From Pyrenula massariospora (lineage: Eukaryota; Ascomycota; Eurotiomycetes; Pyrenulales; Pyrenulaceae), in contig JAGFMI010000010.1 in assembly GCA_021030905.1 (NCBI GenBank), positions 1,116,001-1,180,000 of the forward strand: a stretch of DNA of 64,000 nt. The letters run 5' to 3'. The translations under genes were made by a program, and so were the position numbers. Shown piece after piece: positions 50,907 through 61,995 of the stretch. The notes under the pieces are model-generated. The model did no database searches. It was given only the letters and a program-made list of their open reading frames with translations, and was not told the DNA's origin. Every line of letters begins with the position of its first letter. Position 1 is the stretch's first letter.

Positions 50907-52271
50907 CTAACTTTCGCAATTCTCTAGCAGCCTCCAATTATCAGTCTTCCTCCTTACGCTTCCGCGGGCCCCAGCTTTGCTCTTTTTAGTGATTGTCCTT
51001 TTCGGAGACTGGGTGACTGGTGAACTTTGCAGGTTTCGTGACTGCGTTCGAACCGGCCCGGGTAGCGCGGTCATAGAATGCCATTTATTCCCACAGACGC
51101 CTCTCGTGGAAAAAGTGTTGAAATGGCATGCAAACGGGAACAACGGCCCACTTGGCAAGGCGGAACAATCTGGGGTGTTGGGAATATTTCTGGGAGACAG
51201 TTCTGGGTGATAGGGAATGGACATGCAGTCCCTGGGTTCGAACAACATCTTAAGCTGTGCGGCTATATGCGGCAAGCGCACGCCAAGCACTCCAGCCACC
51301 AAGTTCCGACATGCTTCATGAGCCCATTTTTGCTCAAATGTCCCCAGCGATGAAGCGAGCAGAACTACCTCGTCGCATAACCGACTTATATCACCGGGAT
51401 TTCTGCCGAAATCCTCTAATTCATCAGCGAATGGCTCCAGCAGATTGTCGATCCTCTCGGTGTTATCCGAACACAGCGCTAAGAGAGCACGTATCTTATC
51501 CACTGCGTATGTGGAGCGAAGATCAAAGAAACGGCAGAGCAATACTATAAGGGGAGACTCGCCTCTCATTCCGGATTTTCTCCTTTCATCGACGATATTA
51601 TACGCTTTCCAACTCCTAAGCAACGGATATCTTGAGAATAAGTTGATGAGTTGGTCCCCATCCACAATTTGATCACCACAAAGTATCCACCACGTTTGTG
51701 CGAGGACCACCTCCTGGACGATCCATATCCTAGTCCAATATGTCGCGTCATTCAATAATTGGTGTAAGTCTTGGCCCACAAATGCATCGTACGGCACCTG
51801 GGATTCATCAATCAGGTGGCTCATAGCCCGTGGATGAGGGCTTTTCTGGAGCCAGCTGAGTGTGAATGTCGCAGATTTAAAAATCCTTTTGAGCAATCTG
51901 ATCTGATTGGTCTTTTCCCGTTTTTTCCTCTGGTCTATGCAAATAGCGTCAATCCAGAATAGGCACGGGACTCGCTTTGCTCGAACCTGATCAGGAAGCT
52001 TTTGGAAAAGGTCCCACAGATTCTCTCGTACTAGGCCAAGCTTTCCACTAATAGCATGGAGTTTAGTTGGGCTGGGATTTCCCCATTCATAAGAGATCGC
52101 CGTGAACTCTGGAGCAACTTTGAGCACTGGGTTGACTGGAACATCTACCGGTAGTGCGAATGCCCATTCCGGCTTGCCAAATTGGTTGAATGTCAGCTCC
52201 AGAAGGCGGATCTGGGACTTTGAATCGAACGGATGTTGATGTTGACCGTAATCGTGAGTGAGACGCTGCAT
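50907..52271 (-). CDS. HET-domain (heterokaryon incompatibility) protein
   Basis: Single-exon gene of 454 aa. The frame opens at a TTG, but the ATG at 52271 (M-Q-R-L-T-H-D-Y) is the likely start. The HET domain shows its three usual blocks: A-I-S-Y-E-W-G near residue 58, L-F-W-I-D-A-I-C-I-D-Q near 103, and Y-W-T-R-I-W-I-V-Q-E-V near 185. HET proteins trigger cell death on fusion of genetically different hyphae. Here the domain is followed by a helical region (V-D-K-I-R-A-L-L-A-L) and a basic Ser/Lys-rich tail (K-R-T-I-T-K-K-S-K-A-G-A-R-G) that could be a nuclear localisation signal. No STAND/NACHT, ankyrin or WD domain is fused. No disrupted motif seen. Confidence 0.87.
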   Translation of the reverse strand: MQRLTHDYGQHQHPFDSKSQIRLLELTFNQFGKPEWAFALPVDVPVNPVLKVAPEFTAISYEWGNPSPTKLHAISGKLGLVRENLWDLFQKLPDQVRAKRVPCLFWIDAICIDQRKKREKTNQIRLLKRIFKSATFTLSWLQKSPHPRAMSHLIDESQVPYDAFVGQDLHQLLNDATYWTRIWIVQEVVLAQTWWILCGDQIVDGDQLINLFSRYPLLRSWKAYNIVDERRKSGMRGESPLIVLLCRFFDLRSTYAVDKIRALLALCSDNTERIDNLLEPFADELEDFGRNPGDISRLCDEVVLLASSLGTFEQKWAHEACRNLVAGVLGVRLPHIAAQLKMLFEPRDCMSIPYHPELSPRNIPNTPDCSALPSGPLFPFACHFNTFSTRGVCGNKWHSMTALPGPVRTQSRNLQSSPVTQSPKRTITKKSKAGARGSVRRKTDNWRLLENCES

Positions 52272-55200
52272 CCTGCTTGTGCTCCGCAATAATTATTAAA
52301 ACGAATGGACAATGGGGATGCGGGCAGAGGTCGAAGTATAAGTGCAATTCAGGCTTAGCTCTCGGGAAGACTCTTCGTTTTGCTTTTCATTAGCCCGAAC
52401 TAAGACTTTCTATAAAAGTAGATACCTGAGCGTTCTAGCAATTGACTCCTAATGGTACTTTACCTGACGTTTTATCTTAGACACAACAATTTAAATGACG
52501 AAAGCAGCTGTGCAAAGTCGTTGTTTTCAGTGGTGAAGACTTCAACAACAACGCTGTTGGTGGAAATGTAGGCATTTATACTTCTAGGGAATGACAACAG
52601 AATACCGTAGACGTAAGTGATCATCCGAGGATAGGATCAGTAGTATTTAATGTGCTACATGTAAACTTAAGAACAAAATCAAATAGTCGCAGCTAATATA
52701 CAGCGTGGAGCTGCCTGTCCTCTTACATATGAGTTAGCAGCTGCCCCTCATTCTGTGCTACATTGCTGCCTAGTGTCACGTGCTCCAGTGTCATGGTTCC
52801 AGCCGGCTTGGTTCGGGCTAGACAAGCATTTTTACAGAGGCTACAACTGACATTTCTGCACGCTATCTACATAACCAATCATTAGGAAAGTCTATTTAGG
52901 CCATGATGTCTATAAGTCCAGCTGTAAGCCTTGCTGTCGCCCCGGCAGCCGTCCACGTGACATTGCAGAGTCAAAACCTACCAACTCCCCTGTTCTTTAC
53001 CCCAGCATCCCTTTCCGCCTGGCCGGAGATGATGTAAAAAACCTTTTGGTAGTTCAGAGATGGCCCTCTGGTCCTCCTGAGTCTATCAGAAGCTCCTTTC
53101 AGCTGTGCCGGCTCGGGAAGCGCTGGGGGTACAGAAGCTTCCTCGGGCAAACTCAACCTGTATAATAACACATTGATGCAAGTGATATTGTCAACGTTGA
53201 GGATATGGGCGCTAAATGTGACGATTGTTTCCGATGACTCAGCCGCTCTTAACACTACACTTGCTGAAAATGTCAAAAGTAGAAAGGCCACTTATTGTCT
53301 GCACGGTTATAATGTCGCCACCGGCATTATGTATGTTCCTCCGGACTGGAAAGATAATATACGAAGTCTGGCCGACAATGACTGGCGAAGTCTCCAACTT
53401 CAAGTGTGTTATGTCTGTGCGGAGAATTCTCAATAGCACCGTGCATCTACTTCGACGACAAGAACAAACCACGTGCGATTGTATAGGTAGGAAAATCAAA
53501 AGAGATAAGCACTAACGAGATCTCCGACACGCTTTTGGAAGCTAGCATGGTGCTTTGCGGCGCCATCCTCGTCGAATCCAACCTGAAGCCTGCATATCAA
53601 GGCGGAGGAGGCAAGTGGGGCTCTGTCGTCCGTGTCGGCGGTGCCGTCAGTGCCAGGGATGTGGTGATCAACCGCAATACTTGCAAAGCGGCGATCATGA
53701 TGCAGCACGCCCACCCCTCGGGAAGTCACTATTTCGAAATTCTGTAGCCGTGGGCCGTGGACCATGTCATCGACCAGTCCTGGAAGCTGCAGGTAAGTCG
53801 CTCTTTCCCCGGTGGCTCCCTCCTAAAGAAGCTCAGCATCTCCCACAGCCTCGGCGGCAAATGCCACGACCACAGCTTCGCCAACTGTGATGATGGTCCG
53901 GAGTGCTAGATTGTGTGGGATCTCTACATCATTACCAGCACCAATCTCCTCACCTAAGGTGCGGGATTCTGAGTATTCTTCAGCAGGTAGAGTCCCGAAT
54001 GCGACGGTAAACCCGGAACGGTGACTGCTAGGAGAGTGTGATCGATATCAAAGGCATGCAGCGAAACTTATCGTTGTGCAATACGAACTTCAAGATCGAC
54101 GAGGAGATCTTCGCGATCAATGGTAGAGCGCTGGCGCTGTGATCGCTTAGTCCCGGGTTGTGGGAGAGGTGATCGCTGCGTATCTTTCGCTATCTCGGAA
54201 GAAGAACGGTTGGGGCGCGCTGAGCCGGGGAGTTGCATGATTAGCTTAGGCCTCAAGGGGCTGGCTGAACTGTTTCAGGACGTAGAGTCTACGATTGATG
54301 GCAAGCTGAGGATGCGATCTACCCCAAAAAGCGAGGAAGAATCACACCCATCTGCTAATGAGTTCTCCCGCTTCTTTACCACACTAATCAAGCAAAAGCA
54401 GGCTTCTCCCAGAAGAAAAGCGCCAAAGGACGGCGTTAGCCTGAATATGAAGACTAATGAAGGGAGAGATCATGCTTAGCGCTCGATTGGGAAATTGCAT
54501 TAACCAAAATGGCTCAGCTGAATGAGTATCTTGGGCCGCAGGTTGGTGAGCAGACAATGAATTCTGATTGCTCGTATCTGACTCGATCTGCTATTAGACC
54601 AAGCCTTGCTGACATACAAGCCACGTGCTGTCAAAAAGGCTTAAGCTTAATCGACGTTCAAGCATTGTCTCCTCCGGCTGAGAGTGACTTGGCGCTTCGC
54701 GGATGTTCTGGAGCGATCCGCGCAAGCCACTGAAGCCCGTGCAAGCGGCCGAGGTACGCTAAACTTAATTTTGACCGATATCGCTAAAGGGATCTTGATC
54801 AGGAAGGCTAAAATGCAAGCTAACCAAATCCGTGCATGAGTCGAGGGCTGCTATTACAACCTCAGCCTGATAAAAGGGCTATCCGGCTTGCAGTTGAAAC
54901 TGTGGCCGTAGCAACACAATGCATGACCTGGCTCTCTACATCTACTGTTTCTCGTTGACGATCGTAACCTATAAAGTCGCCACCGCCAAACGCCCCTATC
55001 TCTCACTCGATGCCTTAAGACACTTTATGTTAGGCTTGCTTATCATGACACTGTTGTCCGAAAGAGCGGGGTACCATGAGGCTTGCTCAAACACTGCATT
55101 GCCAACGCATGTGGCCGCCGATGCTATAGAGGTACTGCATGGATTGACAACTCGGAATGCAAGAGACGGTCAAGAATTCAGGCTTGCATTGGCCTAGCGT

Positions 55201-55693
55201 TTGAGCAGCAGGTGGCTGGCGAGTATTTAGCTGAGAGTGACTGGCTGATCTTTAGTTACGCAATTTCGTTCTGGCGTCTTTGTGATCATGTTGGAATACA
55301 GCCACGAACAGTCTAGATGAGGCCAGGACGACGGCACATATCAATTCGAAACGATATATGGCGACTTTATCATAACACGGGCTCTCGGATGGCACAGTCA
55401 CGTCCGCCTCAAACTGCATCGTGCGCAAAAGATCTCGCTCGCTTGAGTCGTGCCAAGCAGTTGGGGCTTCGATGAGCACAGGTTATTGGTAGGTCTACGA
55501 TACCTTATCACAGTTCCGCAAGCCATGAAGAAGCTGAAATATGATGTGGAACACCAGATACAGATATAGACACTGGAAAACTATTTCAAGGGCCATTTCG
55601 TGCATTTTCACCTCTCTCTATGATCATTTACAAGTTCAACGTCAACACTCAGATCACCGCTTTAACACCACCAGAACATCGAAAACAATCAAC
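52272..55693. other. Gene-poor stretch with one coding-like island
   Basis: About 3.4 kb. Apart from the island at 53547-53913 (listed separately), frames are short and without motifs, including 54120-54479 plus. The stretch likely contains decayed genes that can no longer be named. Confidence 0.4.
53547..53913 (+). pseudogene. Coding-like island, unrecognised, probably a relic
   Basis: From an ATG at 53547 the frame gives V-L-C-G-A-I-L-V-E-S-N-L-K-P-A-Y and G-G-G-G-K-W-G-S-V-V-R-V-G-G, then V-V-I-N-R-N-T-C-K. It ends at a TAG after H-Y-F-E-I-L (53747). The same frame then continues P-W-A-V-D-H-V-I-D-Q-S-W-K-L-Q up to a possible GTAAGT donor. Beyond that, L-G-G-K-C-H-D-H-S-F-A-N-C-D-D-G-P-E-C ends at a TAG near 53910. 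The GC content and amino-acid make-up look coding, unlike the flanks. The TAG and uncertain exon joins suggest decay. No family recognised. Confidence 0.28.
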
Positions 55694-56713
55694 ATGGCTA
55701 TGTCCCGGTATACCGTTACGATCTACGTCAAAGAAAAACAAACATTGGAGGTTCTAACCAGAGCTGCTTATAAAGTTTGTTTGAGCTATCCTGATGAGAA
55801 TAAATATAAAGATTGGTTCAACCGTGATCCCGGTGACATCAAGATAATTAGCACCGATAATGTTGACCCTGGTCAGTGACTGCAACCTCCCTTCTGTCTG
55901 TTTTTGTCGGCTCGTGTGAGACTCACTCATTCTCTATATAGTTTACGACGCACCTATCACGGTTATATTTGAGGCGGTTCCAGAAGTCACGTACTGGATG
56001 ACATTTGCTCTGCCCAACGAAGGTACGTTGCAGTCTTGGATAGTATTTCCAGAAACCCCTATTATGACCTTCATCCACATAATATGGCCGTTAACAGCGT
56101 CTAATCTGTAGGAGCCCAAATGGACTATATAAAGAAAATTGAGCCGGGCCAAATATACGATATTCGGATGAACTCAGGGGTGCCTCAGGTCAGCATAATC
56201 CCTGTGGACAACGACAAGAACCGGACTCCCACGGATAGCTTCGGCTTCAACAACGATGTCAACGCTTCACCTGTTCTATACAGCAACGAGCGTGATAATC
56301 GAACTCAAATAGACCTCTCCTCGAAAAAAGGACTCATCGACTGGGTTCCGGGTTCGGGCATAATCCTTCCGCCACCATCTTCGAACCAGATCCAAGTTTG
56401 GTTCAAGAAGCCGTGGGGTCCTGATCCCATTCACCCGGAGTTCACCACCGTGGATCTGTCGGAGAGAATCGTGGTTCCATTCAAGTCCGACGAATTTGAA
56501 CGCCCGGTCTATTATTCAGAAAAAGGCTGGAGCCTGCTCCCATGGGAGACAGCTCCACCCGAACCGCCACTAGACCCAGAGAAATCAGCGGATCCAGGCC
56601 CGGTTCCAGCAACAGCAGACCCAACGTACGAAAGAGCAGCGCCAAATGGCATACCTATCGTTGGTCAGACGACGAAGAAACTCACGGCTCGGAGTAGAGT
56701 GCTTCAGAGTTGA
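55694..56713 (+). CDS. Hypothetical protein, three exons
   Basis: Exons 55694-55871, 55942-56022 and 56112-56713, with introns of 70 and 89 bp (GT..AG), join in frame to 286 aa. The start M-A-M-S-R-Y-T-V-T-I-Y-V opens a segment with alternating hydrophobic residues that suggests beta strands (V-T-I-Y-V, I-K-I-I, I-T-V-I-F-E-A-V, Y-W-M-T-F-A-L). The middle contains F-G-F-N-N-D-V-N-A-S-P and I-Q-V-W-F-K-K-P-W-G-P. The C-terminus is Pro/Glu-rich and ends in a Lys/Arg/Ser tail. No signal peptide or membrane span, and no recognised family. The phase agreement of both introns supports a real gene; function unknown. Confidence 0.66.
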
Positions 56714-59154
56714 AGCGAATCTGTGGGGCTCCTGCGGTTCTCCGAAATAATAATGGGTTAGGGATAAGGGACTTAATGTAGACACACTCTTTTGTTAAGC
56801 AGCTCCAAATCCAGAAATCCGCTCCTTGTGTAGCTTTCGAAAAGAAAATCTCTTATGTTTTGATCTAGTTTAAGGAGTCAGTCAATGTGCTCAGCACACC
56901 CCGCTCTCATTGAATGTGCCCCGCTCCTTCCATCTTAGACACTTTTCCCCAAGCCATCGGTAGCCGCCTCAACATCTGAGCTGGAGGTAGCGATAGCTAG
57001 ACACTCGGTGCCGAGGGCATGCGCCTTTCTATATGCTAGCCTTTTTCGTACAAAATCCGTCCAAATCTCCTCCCGTACCCTACTCCCAGACTCTACGAAT
57101 GCCGCGCCCCGCGTCAGGCGATGGGACTCCTGTCGCCTCATTCGACGCTATCGTTGCCAAGAGTGGTTTCCGGCCACGATCCCCTCGAGCCTTGTGCATC
57201 GAGGACATTTAAGATGAGGCTATGTTTAGCTCATGCTCTCACTAGACTTGCACTGGAAGTGGGTCCTTGACTCAGTCTTGTGCTCTCCGCGGTAGAATAC
57301 CATGTGAAATGCTCAACAAGGTTAGAGTACTGTGGGGGCATTCTATACTTTGACTGCTCTAATTCTGACGGGATATCACAAATTGATATGAGTGCTCAAC
57401 CGAGATCCAAAGCAAAGCTCTTAGTTTACAGGATGATAACTGTTTTGAATGTCTTGTTGGAACTCAGTTCATCAGTATTTTTCTTAGAAGCCAAACATGC
57501 TTCTATCAACTCGTCGCTACATTTTGTATCTAAGTTTCCTCGTACTTGGAGTTATTTAATTCTAAAACTCCCTCAACTTTTGATAATAAAAAAGTCAAGT
57601 TGTATTTATATTTATAATCAATTTTTTTCTACAGATTTAGTAATGCTTTATGGCTCTCTACATGCTCAAAAGGCTTAACAAAATTTTATTAGTGCTGAGA
57701 AAATGTATCCTGAGAAGTACATGGTTCAGAGAACATAGATCTATTAAAAAAGTGTATATTTTGTATGTAAGGGTGAAATCAGGCTGGATAGATATACTTT
57801 GATTATTTAAATACAAAGATGTTGGAGCAATCAGCGCAAGGGAAGTCTGATAATAATTTGGGTTGATAATATCATGTCGGACACGCTTATGATCTGTTGA
57901 CGAGAGAAGGCTGTGCTGTCGGCGTGGGGGATGAATTTTGGACTAGGAAGAACTCAAGAGCGTTGATCTTGTAGAGCTGGAGCTAGATGATGACGATGGG
58001 TCTCAAAAAATCGTTGAAGAGGCTCTGCGTGTCATATAGCCAAGAATAAATATACCGGACAGATACTTGCGTGCATTTTAGAATACAAGAGCCCGAGAAT
58101 CTAGTATTATGTTCCAAGATTCCTAGAGTCGAAATGAACACTCTTCCTACTCGGAAAATGGAATTTCGAGCTCAAATCTCAGAGATTATAGCGCATCAGG
58201 TACGCACTAGACGGGCACCAGTGCTAACGACCAGATGCATAGCAACCTCTGATGACCAGCCTAGAAAGCGGGCAAAGTTTAGCCCCTGTTGCCGTAGCTG
58301 CGTCATGGCAGCAGTAGACCAAGTAGCAATTAGACCAATTACCGTAGCCTGAAACCATGTACGGAGCTCCATCCCAGGTAAGTGGCAGACAAATGGTCGA
58401 AGACGATAACCTAATATTCTAGTGCCTATGGTTCTAGTCGGCTTTAGCTGGTAAAGACCGAATCAAATTGCTAATGTGTAACAGGTGGGTACGTTTGACG
58501 ACCCTGCTCTTTGGCCTATTTTATCCGCTGTTAAATACTTTTCACCTCTGTAAAGGAACGACGAGAACGGGGAATGTCAGTTCAAGCGGAGAAGGCGGGA
58601 AGGCGCAAAATGAGGCTATCTAGCTAAAGTAGGGTAGAAAGCTTGGATCCTCAGTCTTTGACTGCCTAATATTGTGTGTGTAGTTGTAAGAATACCTTAG
58701 GAACATGTATCGTTTTGGTCAACTTTGTGCTCCTAGATCTAGCTTGATGTTGAGTAGAGTGTGTGAAGCTTACTTTGCGCCGAGGTTTTGTGTTGAGAAT
58801 TTGCTCAGGAGAGCTTCCAAATTAGAGTCTGCCACCAGCGTCCTAGATCGGTAGCTGTCTTCCATGTGTCACATAGGCAAAACTGGTTTTACCCCTCTCG
58901 CTCTGGCCGTGCCGTCCGCTTTTGGACTCATGTGTACCGTAAAAGGCTCATCACCCGTCACTGAAAACCACCTCAGCGAAGGGCTCGTCAGCGCGAGCTT
59001 GTATGCCGCATCGCTGATCAGCCGCCGCTTCCACATCCACGTATATAGATGGCGAAGATCGAGTTTTATCGGCTGTTCGGTTTCCTCGGAGAAGCTTTCT
59101 ATTATAGACATGATGGCTTGGTTGACGGTACTATTGCAAGTGGCTAGTGCATCC
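56714..59154. other. Gene-poor, locally AT-rich stretch
   Basis: About 2.4 kb. From about 57400 to 57850 the DNA is visibly AT-rich with many A/T runs. No supported gene apart from a possible C-terminal frame at 58869-59162 next to the ubiquitin-like-domain gene. The AT-rich block could be RIP-mutated repeat DNA, but no repeat family is identifiable. Confidence 0.4.
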
Positions 59155-59162
59155 CTAATCAT
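58869..59162 (-). other. Possible downstream exon or overlapping small frame
   Basis: A 97-codon frame from an ATG (59162) that overlaps the stop of the gene at 59155-60581 by a few bases. It contains H-L-Y-T-W-M-W-K-R-R-L-I-S-D-A-A-Y and L-R-W-F-S-V-T-G-D-E-P-F, which looks protein-like. It may be the last exon of the upstream gene through an intron not identified here, or a separate small gene. Confidence 0.28.
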
Positions 59163-60581
59163 ATTGGGTCGTTGGAAATGCGAAACGAAGTGTTTCCAGT
59201 GATTTCAGTGTTGGTCCGGTCTGCGTGGGCGCACTAAGTCGGACATTTTTAAACCAGCTCACGTCATCTTCTTGAAGAATAGATGTTTCACTAAGACTTT
59301 CAGAATTCCGTTTCCTCTTCCTCGTCCTCATATTCTTCCTGTCTTCAGCCTCCTTTGAAACGTCAACATCTTCTCTATCCACCTTCTCTTTTAGTTGCCC
59401 CTTTCTGGTCCCAAGACTAAACCAGACGTTGCAGATGTTACTTCTTATGATCAGCTCTGAAAGAAATAACACTGCTTACATGAAATCTTAACATTTCATT
59501 CCACCTGCACAACAGGCTGTCAGCATCCGGGAACCGCACGTCGACACAGGGCATTTTTTAGTTTGCGCTGTCACGTCGAAGAGCAAAATTGCCATTCGAA
59601 GATGCATGCCTGGAATGAAGCCCGTGAAGCTGTGTGCTGTAAAGACTTGATTGCTGTTGCGATAGTTCAAGATCTCGAATTGCTTGAGCTGAATCCTGCG
59701 TGCGCCAGGACCAGTTTTGCAGCGCTCTAAGATGACTGCTTCCATCATACCAAACGAGTATTCGGAGGGAATAGTGATATAACGGCCCAGTGGGTCTTCT
59801 AGTCTCACAGGATCTTGTAGCCACGTGTGACGCAAGTCTGGTGAGGGACCTCCAGACAGTTGTTTTTCAAGCAATCGCGTGCTTTGAATGTTTGAATCCC
59901 ATACTTTTCCTACCAGATCGATAAGGACATTGATGCGTGGTTCCAAGACACTTGATATAATATCGCGGACTTTTTGGAGCATAACATCCTGAAGTACCTG
60001 TTGCTTCTGGATATCGGAACCTTCATTTCCTATTTCAGTCGAGGTAGATTGTCTTTCGCGGTGGAGACCTTGCACCTGGGTGGAGAGAAGAGCTGTTGAC
60101 TCTCTGAGCACAACTTTGTCAGACTGGACGGCCACTCATACAATCGTAAACGTACTTACAGACCTAGAGTAAGTAGTCTCATATTAAGACTACCAACATG
60201 TGCAGCAATGTAAATGCGCAACTTAGTCACTTCATCGGTCATACCAAAGCCCCATCGCAATTTCTTACCCACCGCCTTGAGGCGTTTCGAAGCGCTATCG
60301 TCGCCAAATGGCAGCTCGAACCTCGAAAGTTTCGAATGGAACTCCTCCAAAACATGCTGACAGTTCAGAGCTGCGCATTTGATGGCATTGGCGACCGGCT
60401 GGCGCGATGATTCGACTTGGAGATGCTCTATCTCATCGAGAGCTTTCTGCAGTCCAAACAGCTCTCTTCCAAGCTCGCGATACTCGGACGGCGCATTGGC
60501 GCTCCGTTTCAGGGTCGATACAATGCTGCCGATAAGCTTTGTAGTTGCGATGAAGTCGCCAACGCTGAAACCTACTGCCAT
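59155..60581 (-). CDS. Fungal N-terminal-domain and ubiquitin-like-domain protein
   Basis: Three exons, 60581-60160, 60103-59505 and 59456-59155, with GT..AG introns of 56 and 48 bp, join in frame to 440 aa. The ATG at 60581 begins M-A-V-G-F-S-V-G-D-F-I-A, the standard opening of the fungal STAND-type N-terminal domain. Then come S-E-Y-R-E-L-G-R-E-L and a helical middle (about 140-230). Residues about 235-320 hold the ubiquitin-like fold: D-P-V-R-L-E-D-P-L-G-R, I-P-S-E-Y-S-F, A-V-I-L-E-R-C and F-I-P-G-M-H-L-R-M-A-I-L-L. A Cys-containing segment (K-K-C-P-V-S-T-C) and a basic stretch (R-T-R-K-R-K-R) follow. Such proteins are linked by family to fungal signalling and incompatibility, and HET genes lie on both sides here. 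The exact role is unknown. Confidence 0.76.
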
Positions 60582-61237
60582 TTTCACAGTAGACAACGAA
60601 CGACCGACACTGTCTGCTTCAAAGACATCTTGGGCGCAATTGGTCACAAGGCTGAGATACGGCGAAGATCTGCCTTGGGCACCTGTACTTTCTACGGCCA
60701 AGAGCCCACAGCCTTGCTAGCAGGCGAATCGCTAGACAGTAGGCGACTGCTACCACTCGAGGCCAATCTAAATCCCTTGTCCAAACAGACCAGTAGGGAT
60801 CTCCAATCCCAATGGTTGAATAACTTTGGGCTATCATAGTGTCAGGGTGGGGATCCTATCATCTTAGCGACTTGCAATGGACAGGCTACACGTATGTTGA
60901 CTCAACTTCGTGCCGTGCCGTTAGGACCATATTATACGCAGCAATCTACATTTTTACGAACTTTTGATCACAGGCCTAGTACCGACACCAACAACCCCAG
61001 CAACTTTGCACTCTAGGAAGTCGCTGCGTGCATCTCTCTACATGAAAGCTAATCCTTTATTGATAGTGCCTCAAAGTACTTATCTGACAAACAGGACAAC
61101 GACGGCGTTGTGACTGTGTCTACCTATGAGATAGCGGCGGGCATGGCCTCCGTGGTATCTCAAGTAAGAATAATTTAGGCTCACTGCATCGAAAAGGATA
61201 AATTTTGGGACATAGGCAAGAACAATAATCAGTCCCA
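60582..61237. other. Intergenic region between divergent genes
   Basis: About 650 bp separating the ubiquitin-like-domain gene and the HET relic; no supported coding sequence. Confidence 0.45.
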
Positions 61238-61545
61238 ATGTGGTTATTAGACACCTCAGGTCTCGAACTTAAAGAATTCATAAGCGTCGATGTCCAGCCA
61301 TACGCTATCCTCTCTCACACATGGTCTATAGGAGAGGTGACCTACCAAGAGATGCAGAGTGTAAACGCAGCTACGCAGCAAAAACCAGGGTTCATCAAGA
61401 TCCAGTGTCTCTGTCAATTAGCAAGAAGTAAATCCTTTCGCTATGCCTGGATTGATCCTTGCTGCACATAAGAATGTCACTCGCACTAACAATGCTCTGC
61501 AAAAGAAGGGAAATCTGCCGCTGAAAATGATGGATTCATGAGGCC
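61238..61545 (+). pseudogene. HET-domain gene relic with lost splice donor
   Basis: The ATG at 61238 starts a typical HET N-terminus: M-W-L-L-D-T-S-G-L-E-L-K-E-F, Y-A-I-L-S-H-T-W-S, V-T-Y-Q-E-M, K-I-Q-C-L-C and Y-A-W-I-D-P-C-C. Family members usually continue C-C-I-D-K across an intron. Here the frame ends at a TAA inside CACATAAGA (61461-61471 region), exactly where a GTAAGA donor would be expected, so the G of the donor seems to have become A. A branch-like CACTAAC and an AG follow, and then K-S-A-A-E reappears in register before the sequence decays. Only the first part of the domain remains. Confidence 0.6.
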
Positions 61546-61995
61546 ATCCATTTCGCCCCATTGCAGGTCACACCCTCTCGGGCGTGGTCGCTACACCTTA
61601 GCCGGTAGCCGCCTTTGAACTTACTGTAAGAACCATCTTCCCAGCCCCTCTCAACCATTCTCTTTACTCTGTCGCGCGGACACATCTATCGTGCCATACG
61701 CAGCGCCAACCAAATTCCTGTCGCATTAGCCCCTTCAATTCTCTACTAACTCTTTCCAAAAATAGAAAAAAAGCTGCCCCATTGCAGCGCAACGTTGTCC
61801 GTGCAAGGGCAACGTCGTCGCTGGATTTACAGGCCAGCTAAGAGAATCGACATCTACAAGCAGTCCCACTAATTGACTATTGTCAAATTCATTACGATTT
61901 TATCGGAAGAGTCACTTCTATTCCATAATCGAAATAACGTATCGATTAACCCCTTGAAACATTTCCATCCGTTCAAACAAGTATCTCATGCCTTG
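61546..61995. other. Intergenic stretch
   Basis: About 450 bp between the HET relic and the 3' end of the right-edge HET gene; no supported feature. Confidence 0.5.

Noticed and set aside
51040-51245. GTTCGA-type tRNA B-box-like matches
   Set aside because: They lie inside the intact HET coding sequence and no cloverleaf could be drawn around them.
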